From positions 53,345 through 117,344 of the forward strand of contig CACIGF010000002.1 of assembly GCA_902586195.1 (NCBI GenBank): DNA of 64,000 nucleotides, read 5' to 3'. A model generated the notes under the pieces. It was not told where the DNA came from. It saw only the letters and a program-made list of their open reading frames with translations, and did not search any database. The stretch comes from an uncultured beta proteobacterium (GTDB taxonomy: Bacteria; Pseudomonadota; Gammaproteobacteria; Burkholderiales; Burkholderiaceae_A). Position 1 is the first letter of the stretch. Each line of letters starts with the position of its first letter. Position numbers and translations under genes: made by a program. Below, piece after piece: positions 12,311 through 20,950 of the stretch.

Positions 12311-12670
12311 TTAGGAAACTATTTCCTTTTTTAAAGACTTTGCCTTTTCAATGATTTCGATAATATCCAATTCTTCAACTTCAAAATCCCTCAACGTCTC
12401 TTCTAAAACATCAATAACGTCCTCAAACGAACGATCAGATATATTAGAGTTTGCATGTGCTTCTTCCATGTCCATACCTTCATAAAAAGCTGCAGGTTTT
12501 CCCATAACAACAGCAATGAATTGGACTTGGTGTCGAATTAGCACTTCCATATCCGTATTAATAAAATAACGGGCTAGATTTGGGGTCGCCATGATTCTTT
12601 TATAAAACTCCCTCACCAATGGCGTTAAGGTCTCTACCCCTCCATATTTATCAAATAAGCTTTCACTCAT
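12311..12670 (-). CDS. Group 1 truncated hemoglobin
   Basis: SLFDKYGGVETLTPLVREFYKRI...FINTDMEVLIRHQVQFIAVVMG truncated-globin pattern. Confidence 0.9.
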   Translation of the reverse strand: MSESLFDKYGGVETLTPLVREFYKRIMATPNLARYFINTDMEVLIRHQVQFIAVVMGKPAAFYEGMDMEEAHANSNISDRSFEDVIDVLEETLRDFEVEELDIIEIIEKAKSLKKEIVS

Positions 12671-12817
12671 ATGTTTTCTCTTTCATACATAATATTATAT
12701 ATGCTTTTTTGATAAAACATAGAATTCTACTAATATGTTCTCACGCTTATAGCATGTCTGCTCAATTCTTTTATTCTAATCATTTGCAAAAACGTGTAGC
12801 CGACAAAACCCTTTTTG

Positions 12818-13528
12818 TTAGCTTGTTTTTGGAGAGACTTTCCAACGAGCTCTCAAGTAATTACAATTTTCGCACTGTGAGGAAGCTTCAGGGTATTCAT
12901 CCGATTTTAATAAATTCGCCGCAGCAACCACTGATTCCTCAACCCAACTATCATCACATTCTAATTTAACTAAATGCAATTCAAACTTAAGCGTTTGTTT
13001 GAACATTGGTTCATTTTTTAGCCCATTAAAATACACAAGGTATGCTTCATTAGATACATTGAATCCGTTTTTTCGAAAAAGCCACTGATACATTTCAAGC
13101 TGCCGTTTATAGGCTTTGGGCCATTCGTTTCTACTCCATGTGTCTTCCCAGTCAAACACTTTTTTTGAAGTTGCTTTAACATCTGAGACTATCAATTCTC
13201 CGTTAGGCTTCACCCACAAATCATCTACAGCCCCTCCAAAATTAAAACCATGTTCTTCATCACGATAACGAATTCCTTTGAAGTTCTCCCGCCACTCATC
13301 AAGTTTTGGATGTTTAAAAGGAACAGCATCGATACCATATTCTAAAAACAGTGGGTGTGGTTCCCCACGTTCTCTATAATAATCAAACTCATTTTTACAG
13401 AGGTTATCTACCGCACTATTTAAAGTAAACGGCAAAGAAGGTGGGTAAATCTTGTGTTTATAGTACAAAACGAAACATCGTTTACAAGACAAAAACTTCT
13501 CAACTCCTGATCTACTGAATTTGACCAT
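12818..13528 (-). CDS. PD-(D/E)XK nuclease family protein (RecB/Cas4-like fold)
   Basis: SxxxxFLSCKRCFVLYYK N-terminus, GAVDDLWV...ELIVSDVKATS catalytic core, QLEMYQWL, C-terminal Cys residues (CENC); start MVKFSRSGVEKFL. Confidence 0.8.
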   Translation of the reverse strand: MVKFSRSGVEKFLSCKRCFVLYYKHKIYPPSLPFTLNSAVDNLCKNEFDYYRERGEPHPLFLEYGIDAVPFKHPKLDEWRENFKGIRYRDEEHGFNFGGAVDDLWVKPNGELIVSDVKATSKKVFDWEDTWSRNEWPKAYKRQLEMYQWLFRKNGFNVSNEAYLVYFNGLKNEPMFKQTLKFELHLVKLECDDSWVEESVVAAANLLKSDEYPEASSQCENCNYLRARWKVSPKTS

Positions 13529-13895
13529 AACTTTACATATCCTTAAGAGATTAACCTTATTACCCGAGAGATAAGGACTCGCAGCGAAAAAAAACCGCAT
13601 TGTCTAATTGTTAAAATTGCATCCAACTAAAAACAAAGGTAAAAAAGCGTTTTATTTTTAAAATTTATATTCAATCGCACTAATCTACAACTATGGCAAA
13701 AAACTGTTGCTTCGCAACAAAAGGCACAACACATAATTTCGATTACTTATTCACAAAATTTTCCACATAAAGTATAAAACCAGCTTAACTCCATGGTTTC
13801 TGGACAAATCGTTGGCGAAATTTAGGGCAAAGGGAATGAAAAATGGAAAAAAAATAAGCTCTTAACTTTAGGAGGTTGGTCACCCGAACCCCGAT

Positions 13896-14042
13896 TCATT
13901 TTTGCATCTTTTCACGCAGAATTCTTTCAACCGCAGCTCGTCTTTCCCTGTACTCTTTCATCATAATATTTTTGACGCGCTCAAGGACAATTAATGCTTT
14001 TTCAAAATCTTCTTTGGGAGATCGGTCTCTTTTCAAATTCAT
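13896..14042 (-). CDS. Small basic helical protein B (unannotated, 48 aa)
   Basis: Manual translation: MNLKRDRSPKEDFEKALIVLERVKNIMMKEYRERRAAVERILREKMQK*; shares VLxxVKxIMxxExxERRxxVxR with ORF at 11964-12134. Confidence 0.4.
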   Translation of the reverse strand: MNLKRDRSPKEDFEKALIVLERVKNIMMKEYRERRAAVERILREKMQK

Positions 14043-14480
14043 ATCAGTAGTTTAATTCTTTTTGATATGTCTAATATAAATTTTTCCAATTAAATTTCTG
14101 TTGATACTCTTGACATACAGGCGCAAAAATATTAACAAAATATCGTTTTGACAAAAAAAAACACTTTTGCTTATTTCTATTTTTAATAATATATAAAGAT
14201 GTGAGTTTCTTGAAACTAGCCATGGCACTGTGTTTCAGCATACTCAAATAACTTCGTGTTCAAAATGAAAATTTAATCTTGTCAATCAACTACTGTAAAT
14301 ATAAAGTAGGTTAACAAAACTAAAACCACTTAGGGTAGTGACAGAATAGTGGACTGTTGACATAACTCTTAATATGCATTGTTTCTAATATTTTTTTTGC
14401 AAAAAATCATTCAGTTAGCTATATAACCTTATGTTTTTTGTAACGCGCAAACATTAAACGATAAAAATACTATTTTTACA

Positions 14481-14723
14481 ATGAGGACAATTGCCGGAAT
14501 ATTTGCCTCGTTTTTACAACAAAGAAAGGCAGGCTTGCGTTGATCAGGTGAAACTAGCAAAGAACCTAATGAATGCAAACTGTATACAAAACAACTAAAA
14601 GAAATGATGTGTATTTCTATTGCATTTGAGGTTTTTTACAAGTTTTGTCACCCTATAGAAGCAGAACCAAAGGCATGTTCAAAAGATATCCACATTTTTT
14701 TGGAAAAAAATGAAAAATTGTAA
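14481..14723 (+). other. 81-codon reading frame with one in-frame TGA
   Basis: MRTIAGIFASFLQQRKAGLR*SGETSKEPNECKLYTKQLKEMMCISIAFEVFYKFCHPIEAEPKACSKDIHIFLEKNEKL*; no homologue recognised. Confidence 0.2.
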
Positions 14724-14953
14724 GGTTTTTATTGGTATTTTTTGAGAAAACATTTACTTAGCCATATACTCGAAAAAACAATTACGTAAATTTCTCCATG
14801 TTAAATATTAACTGATTAAATTCCAAAATATTAGAGTGGAATTGTGTAGTCGTAACAAAGTAATTGAACCACCGACAAGAATAAACTCGTACAAGGAGAT
14901 TAATTCAAATAGCTTTTTTTTTAAAGACGACTAACGCTTGCAGAGTAAAATGA

Positions 14954-15202
14954 TTAATGTCCCAAATACTCAGATAATTTAATTACACCGCTTGCTACAA
15001 AAACCTTCAGCAATTGATCATGAATAGAAGTAAAAAACCCTGAAATCGTTTTTGAATCTGCTTTCTCAATAGTGCTGCCTGAATCTTCAATATTTGTGGA
15101 TGGTTGTGTTTCAAAGGAAAGTCCACTTTGATCACGAATATTTTAAAAATAGACTCCTGAGGCTGAGAATATCTCCATATAAGAAACTGAAGAATATAGC
15201 AT
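14954..15202 (-). pseudogene. Decayed ORF immediately downstream of the TpsB-like gene
   Basis: MLYSSVSYMEIFSASGVYF*NIRDQSGLSFETQPSTNIEDSGSTIEKADSKTISGFFTSIHDQLLKVFVASGVIKLSEYLGH*; one in-frame TAA at 15143-15145. Confidence 0.35.
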
Positions 15203-15317
15203 TAAATCAATATTTTATGGGTATAAATTTGATAAATACTTGAAATATCCTTAGGTGCTACAAAAAAAAGAAAAAGCCCATCGTATCCTCTTTTTTATCA
15301 AATGTTTTGGTAATTTT

Positions 15318-16502
15318 TTAAAACGCATAATCCCATAAAAACCAGAAAATAGGAGTTGAGGAACGAATATCTGCATCCGGTGCATGCCCACTTCGATACG
15401 CAAGCAAAACGTTAAAGTTCACATGTCCACTTACACCCTTAAACCCTACGCCACCTCCTGATCTGTGCTCATTTACAGCAGCCTGACCTACTGAGGGATC
15501 AGCGGTAACGTTCACACTTCCGAAGTCATAAAATAGATACGGCTTTCCAAATTTGGTTTGTCCTTCCAATTGTACTTGAACTAAATATCCCCTATCTCCT
15601 GGAGCCTCTCCCAATGGATAGGCTCGCACACCGTAGGGTCCACCGAGTAAAAAATCTTCTGAGGAATCCAAATTTGTACTGGTTTCTTGTAATGATAGTC
15701 TCGTATTAAAGCGCAGTGCAGTGCTTAATGATTGTATATGCGTCACATCGAGCATGAACTTAAAAAAATTCCCTTCAATCCTATAGATATCGTTCAAGGC
15801 TGCCGTTTGATTAAAGCTAATCGAACCAATTTTCAATCTTGCGGAGCCATAAGTAACTGCATTATTTCCGAACTTACTATTTCGGACATCAAAGAATAGC
15901 CCAATGGGTACAGAAACATTTTCTTTTTCTGAGTTCGCATTAAATAATCTATCCGATAATTCTTTAAACTCGAATCCAGCAAAAAGCTCTACGTTTCGAA
16001 CATTTGTACGCACTAGCTGATTGTAAATTTGCAAAGTTATCGTTTTGGATTCTCCACTAAGACCTGCCACTGCTAACTCCCTTCCAACCCCATAATCTGC
16101 ATAGCCTACGTTCAAAGAAATCCCATAGCCTTCAAAGCTGATTGGCCTGGAGTAACCCAAATTGAATAAAAAAAGATCGTCTTCGGATTGCACGATTCCG
16201 AACTGAATTAAATCGTCTAAGGAAAATTTACTGGCACTTGCATAATCAAAGCGGATTCTATTATATCCCGTATATCGATTTCCATAGTTATCAAACCCAA
16301 GCCTATAACTAGAAGACCCCATCTCCAAAGTATCTCGCTCACGTATTGGCTGATTTGGGGTACTTTGCTCGTTTAAAATTCTGCCGGCATTAGGTTGCAA
16401 ATACATTTGATGATCACCTGGATGAGCAATAGCAACAAAACTCCATTGATAAAAGCAAATGAAGAATGACACTTTGCAAAGAGGAAAGTACTTTGATATC
16501 AA
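15318..16502 (-). CDS. TpsB/FhaC/ShlB-family outer-membrane beta-barrel, apparently lacking POTRA domains
   Basis: TpsB N-terminal pattern LQPNAGRILNEQ, barrel start GFDNYGNRYTG, LGGPYGVRAYPLGEAPGDRGYLVQVQLE and YFDYG motifs (YLFYDFGSVN), terminal aromatic WDYAF; about 394 aa. Confidence 0.82.
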   Translation of the reverse strand: MISKYFPLCKVSFFICFYQWSFVAIAHPGDHQMYLQPNAGRILNEQSTPNQPIRERDTLEMGSSSYRLGFDNYGNRYTGYNRIRFDYASASKFSLDDLIQFGIVQSEDDLFLFNLGYSRPISFEGYGISLNVGYADYGVGRELAVAGLSGESKTITLQIYNQLVRTNVRNVELFAGFEFKELSDRLFNANSEKENVSVPIGLFFDVRNSKFGNNAVTYGSARLKIGSISFNQTAALNDIYRIEGNFFKFMLDVTHIQSLSTALRFNTRLSLQETSTNLDSSEDFLLGGPYGVRAYPLGEAPGDRGYLVQVQLEGQTKFGKPYLFYDFGSVNVTADPSVGQAAVNEHRSGGGVGFKGVSGHVNFNVLLAYRSGHAPDADIRSSTPIFWFLWDYAF

Positions 16503-16957
16503 AATTAAATCCTTATTTAGTTTATTACGGATCCGAATTTAGTTAATTGGAATGGCCGAAGTATATCAAGTATTATGATCGTAAAATATTTCTTAGGCAG
16601 AATTCATAAAAGAACTTATAGAAAAACTTGCTGCGGTCCATTTTTTCGCTTCCCAGTAATATTTCTTGGTCAACAAATGCATGCTGAACCGACCAAACCA
16701 CCTATATAAAGGATGCAAACCAGATATTTCTCAGGTTTTCTGCTGAAATATCATCATAAAGGTTGATTACCAAAAACAAACACGTGTATTTAGCATAAAA
16801 GCTAGGATGCACCGCAAAAAATTCCAATGTTATCCACAAAACTTTCCACACCGTGTTTGAATGCGACCGAAGGCGTCTCTGAAATCTTTTCAACAGAAAC
16901 TGTGTACAACTTTCAACAAAAATATACTGCTTCTTTTGACTACTTGCTCTTAGGTTG

Positions 16958-16978
16958 ATTGGTCAATAATTGACCAAT
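16958..16978. repeat. Perfect 21-nt palindrome ATTGGTCAAT-A-ATTGACCAAT
   Basis: Direct reading; 10-bp arms, 1-nt centre. Confidence 0.9.
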
Positions 16979-17754
16979 TTTGTTTTCCACCTTCCTTATC
17001 TCCATAGAATCATACTTAAGAGTACTTCCGTAAAACTCTTGCGATAAATTTTTTATCTAGAAGGTAAAACTAAGATTAAATAAACAACAAATTGATAAAT
17101 GAATTTAACATTGCCCTTTTACCAGTGTATCAATCTTAGTTCTTGTGTGTAGTTTATTTTTACACTTTTTTTTTCATTCTATGGTTGACAAGGATTGCAA
17201 TAAACTCTAGGAAATTTTTATAATTTTTAAAAAAACTTCCTTGGTTTTAAAAAAAAGTTTCATTCGCGCGTACTCAATTGTTCCATTCATTAAAACTAAA
17301 AACCTCTAGAACGGCCACAGGACTATGTTTACGCTGACAACAAAAAATGTCCCTAACGAAATGCTTTTAATAGTCAAGAATTACTACGAGCAACAAAAAA
17401 AAGATTATAAAATTTGCGCCATCAACACAAATGGGTTCTTACTACAATCTCATGCCCGAAGAAACATTTTTACCTACAGCAATTTTTCTAAAATTTTGGG
17501 TAGTTTTCAGTACTACTTTTGAACGGGAGTTTACGAACAGCCAGTCAAAATGTCAACTCTAAAAAATAGCCTAGAGAACGAAAAAAAAACTCCAATATTG
17601 TTTTTTTTGCATACGATATAGATGCCAATCATCTTTGAGGATTGTTTTAAAAAATAAGGACTACTTCTTTCCTGTGGGCTTAGTCACCCCTATTTGCTCC
17701 TGAAATGGAATGGAAAAAAGCTTCTTTTTTTCTAGAATATTTCCAATTTAGTCT

Positions 17755-17775
17755 AATATTGTCATTGACAATATT
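17755..17775. repeat. Perfect 21-nt palindrome AATATTGTCA-T-TGACAATATT
   Basis: Direct reading; 10-bp arms, 1-nt centre. Confidence 0.9.
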
Positions 17776-17835
17776 TCATAAATAAAAGGGTTTTTGCTCA
17801 ATAATTGAAAGATATCCCCATCTCTGGGCAATTTT

Positions 17836-17878
17836 CTAATTATCTAAAATACAATCTTGTTTGCAAACAGATAATTAG
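17836..17878. repeat. Inverted repeat CTAATTATCT ... AGATAATTAG (10-bp arms) with internal GTTTGCAAAC palindrome
   Basis: Direct reading. Confidence 0.85.
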
Positions 17879-17951
17879 CAAATTTAAGTGTTAATTTCTG
17901 CAAAGAATCAAATTTTTAGCAAATTTGCCGACATTTTTCGAGTTATCGGAT

Positions 17952-18111
17952 AAAAAAAACTTGTACCTGCCAAGCTGGGAGAGTGAGGGTTCCATAAATG
18001 CTTAACGGGTATAGGCAAAACACCTTTTTGTATTCTTTTGAAAAAAAACCAGTACCTGTCAGGCCGGGGAGAGTGAGGGTTCCACGTAAACCCGACAGGT
18101 AAAGGCAAAAA
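17952..18111 (-). repeat. Tandem pair of ~70-nt structured repeats, 89-nt period, each ending in a U8 tract on the minus strand
   Basis: Both units share GGGAGAGTGAGGGTTCCA (plus) and flanking GTACCTG..GGTA stems; minus strand TACCTGTCGGG...CCTGACAGGTACTGGTTTTTTTT and TACCCGTT...GGCAGGTACAAGTTTTTTTT. Confidence 0.8.
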
Positions 18112-18176
18112 ACTTTGAATGCATTTTGTTGATGGAGAATAGGCTGAACGTCATACACTCAAAATTTTGTTTTTAA

Positions 18177-20330
18177 TTAAAAGTTCACCACTACTCCTGT
18201 TGATACTGTTCTGGGCTTATTAGGACGAGCCCCGTCGGGAGAGCGAGATATTATCTTTTGATCATCAAAAGCGTTTTCTACCTTCAGAAACACGCTTGTA
18301 TTGTCGGCGATTTGATACCGCGAGATTAAATCCAGAACAAATAATGAGTCTGTCTCGCTAAATGAACCACCTGTTCTGTTGTATCCAGTAACATCTCCCA
18401 TGGAGCCGATGTGTTTCATAATCGCGTAGTTATCCCAACCAGAGGCATGCTCTATACCTGTCCTTAAACTGAATGAACTCTCAGGGATGTGCGGAAGCTT
18501 GTCCCCATCCTGAAAACCATTTTGATTAGCTCCTTTTATTTCAGCTTTTGTGTAAGTGTAGGCAAATGCAAGGGGAACGTTGTAGCTATCACCCTCGAAG
18601 GTATTTACAACTTGAAACTCAAGCCCTGAAATTTCTGCTTCACCTGTTTTTAATGACCCAGCGGTAGCACCGTTACTGCATGGGCTTCCAACGGAACAAA
18701 GCTCAGTTTTATCGGAAAAATCACTGTAAAAATAAATGCCTTCAACAAAGAGATTTCCACTTCCATATCTCAATCCCGCCTCAAAGTTAGCACTTTCTTC
18801 AACCTCTTCATTCGAATCGGCTCCTCCACCAATCGGTGTGAACCCTTTGTGATATCCGGCTAGAGTTTGCAAGTTATCATTAATATCGTAAGTTACAGAT
18901 AACCCCGGTAGAAGTATATCTGTCTCGTGATTTTTGGTGCTTGCAGGCCCCGCTGATCTATCCGTGCCATATTGCTTTCTGCTTGTTTCATAATCTTCAT
19001 ATCTCAATACCGCATTCACTAACATAGCATCGTTAACTTGCCATGCATCAGATATAAACATTGTAGTTGCATCAGCCTCTTCAAACCTGTTATTACTACC
19101 ACTCGGCGTCACAGTACTCTGATAAACATACGCTCCACTGACCTGATCATACTTATCCTGTGGCTGAAACCGATTCATGTTGTCCTTATGCTTGCGAACC
19201 CCAAAATCAATATCGTGGTTATCAACTACAAAATTCAAATTAGCTTGAATACCCTCTGATTCATAAGCGCGATGATTATGCTTGTATGTCAATCCAGCAA
19301 CGTCAGTGGTACCGTCTAAAATGCCCTGTTGCGAAGCGTCTCCGCCATTGACTGCATCAACGTAGCTCCCTCCTTTAGCAACCTTAAACCAATCCCGCTG
19401 GTAATAATTTTTGTACGCTGTAACTGTGAAATTCTTACTGTCATCGATCTCATGAGAATAAGTTAAGTTATATCCCTCATGTTTATTTGTCATTTGGTCA
19501 ATCGTTGATAATCCATACCGTCTATTTGGGTTAGCGTTAAAATCCGCATCTGTTAGACCTAAATAGGTCTCGTTTGATGTTTGTTCGGTTCGAGAAGCTT
19601 TAAACAAAAGTTTTCCAGCTTCGCCAGTATCAAATCCAAGCTTCACAACATAATCAGATATTGAAAAACCAGAATCTCTATTACTCCTGTCAATACTTTT
19701 GAAACCATCAGTCTGCCTGGTCACACCCTCGAACAAAAACTTAAATGGACCACTTCCGTCACCGAAATAAATGTGACCATTTATTTGGTTATTTTGTCCA
19801 AAGAAAGTAGAAACTATTCCTGAAAGGGATGTTGGGATTGGGGTGGAGATCATGTTCAAAACTCCACCTGTTGTTTGGGGTCCGTATTTGAGCATTGATG
19901 CGCCCTTCAGTACTTCAATCGACTGCATCCTCAAAATCGTCGGAAAATAATATGCTGCGGGTGCAGTATATGGCGCTGGAGCAATCAAAACACCATCTTC
20001 CATAAGGGTAACTTTCTCAGATCTTTCTGAGGTAGCCCCTCGAATACCAATGTTTGGCCTTAAACCATATCCATCTTCTTCACGTATATAAATACCCGGG
20101 ACTGTTTTTAAGGCTTGATTAATATCGTCAATTGCCTCAGTTTTCATTTGCCCCGCATCAACAACGTATCCCGAGCCTGGCAAACCCTGTGCGCGGTCTT
20201 TCGTCCCAATAATTTCTATGCTGTCAAGCAAATAGCCATCAGTTTCCTCCGCCGATAGATATGCCGGCACACTAATTAAAGTAGCCATAGCAACCGCCAA
20301 CTTTTTCATTTTTAAATTTTTTACCTTCAT
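18177..20330 (-). CDS. TonB-dependent outer-membrane receptor (ferric siderophore type)
   Basis: Plug domain (VPGIYIREEDGYGLRPNIGIRGATSERSEKVTLMEDGVLIAPAPY), C-terminal barrel, terminal F; Fur box upstream; likely start MKVKNLKMKKLAVAM. Confidence 0.92.
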   Translation of the reverse strand: MKVKNLKMKKLAVAMATLISVPAYLSAEETDGYLLDSIEIIGTKDRAQGLPGSGYVVDAGQMKTEAIDDINQALKTVPGIYIREEDGYGLRPNIGIRGATSERSEKVTLMEDGVLIAPAPYTAPAAYYFPTILRMQSIEVLKGASMLKYGPQTTGGVLNMISTPIPTSLSGIVSTFFGQNNQINGHIYFGDGSGPFKFLFEGVTRQTDGFKSIDRSNRDSGFSISDYVVKLGFDTGEAGKLLFKASRTEQTSNETYLGLTDADFNANPNRRYGLSTIDQMTNKHEGYNLTYSHEIDDSKNFTVTAYKNYYQRDWFKVAKGGSYVDAVNGGDASQQGILDGTTDVAGLTYKHNHRAYESEGIQANLNFVVDNHDIDFGVRKHKDNMNRFQPQDKYDQVSGAYVYQSTVTPSGSNNRFEEADATTMFISDAWQVNDAMLVNAVLRYEDYETSRKQYGTDRSAGPASTKNHETDILLPGLSVTYDINDNLQTLAGYHKGFTPIGGGADSNEEVEESANFEAGLRYGSGNLFVEGIYFYSDFSDKTELCSVGSPCSNGATAGSLKTGEAEISGLEFQVVNTFEGDSYNVPLAFAYTYTKAEIKGANQNGFQDGDKLPHIPESSFSLRTGIEHASGWDNYAIMKHIGSMGDVTGYNRTGGSFSETDSLFVLDLISRYQIADNTSVFLKVENAFDDQKIISRSPDGARPNKPRTVSTGVVVNF

Positions 20331-20357
20331 TTTTATTGCATTCCTTAACCGTGAATT

Positions 20358-20376
20358 AATGAGAATCATTATCAAT
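20358..20376. promoter_or_regulatory. Putative Fur box (AATGAGAATCATTATCAAT)
   Basis: Close match to GATAATGATAATCATTATC, upstream of the TonB receptor. Confidence 0.75.
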
Positions 20377-20394
20377 CTCTTTTACACATGATAC

Positions 20395-20413
20395 TGAGAA
20401 TGATTGTCATTTA
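20395..20413. promoter_or_regulatory. Second putative Fur box (TGAGAATGATTGTCATTTA)
   Basis: Similarity to Fur consensus, in the divergent TonB receptor/rhodanese intergenic region. Confidence 0.55.
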
Positions 20414-20507
20414 CAATAGTTTTATGAAATTTTATAAAAATACAGAAAAACTGTGGCAACTAGGTAGCATATTTGAAGTACTATTTACTTTTGAAAAAGG
20501 ATTCAAT

Positions 20508-20882
20508 ATGAAAACAGCAAAATCCTCGCTTGAGGCTGCAAACCAAGTTGTTCCAAAGATTGAGGTAAACGAGGCGATTCAAAAACATGCGCAGGGCAAT
20601 TCGGTTTTTATCGATGTTCGAGACGGAATAGATATTGCCGAAACAGGCACCATAGAAGGCGCTTTAAAAATTCCTAGGGGTTTTATTGAGTTTGCAGCTG
20701 ATCCCGAGACACCGTTTCATAACAAAGCCTTAGAAAAGGATGTAGAAATTATACTTGTTTGTGCTGCAGGGGGAATGGCCGCTCTAACGGGCCACACACT
20801 CGTGGAAATGGGATACACAAAAGTTTTAAATGTAGGCGGGTTTTCCGATTGGAAAGATGCAAACGGTCCCGTTGAATCCTAG
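20508..20882 (+). CDS. Rhodanese-domain protein
   Basis: Rhodanese pattern VFIDVRDGIDIAETGTIEGALKIPRG...ILVCAAGGMAALTGHTLVEMGYTKVLNVGGFSDW; likely start MKTAKSS. Confidence 0.88.
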   Translation: MKTAKSSLEAANQVVPKIEVNEAIQKHAQGNSVFIDVRDGIDIAETGTIEGALKIPRGFIEFAADPETPFHNKALEKDVEIILVCAAGGMAALTGHTLVEMGYTKVLNVGGFSDWKDANGPVES

Positions 20883-20950
20883 TAAGTAAACATTAAATCG
20901 ATTTTTCTGCAGTAACTTAACAACTTAACTGACTTACTTCTATTCTTGAT

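Noticed and set aside
13871-13896. Sequence GGTTGGTCACCCGAACCCC, partly similar to the tRNA-Leu 3' end (GGTTGGTGTCAGTGGGGGGACTTGAACCCCC), as a possible att repeat
   Set aside because: Only short interrupted identity; not a convincing direct repeat without alignment.
16702-16893. 63-aa minus-strand ORF
   Set aside because: No family features, in AT-rich low-coding DNA; likely chance.
17325-17522. 65-aa plus-strand ORF
   Set aside because: AT-rich composition and no recognisable motif; insufficient support as a gene.
17908-18158. Two overlapping minus-strand ORFs (66 and 71 aa)
   Set aside because: They simply read through the two copies of the structured repeat (both contain WNPHSP or GTLTLP duplicates); no independent coding evidence.
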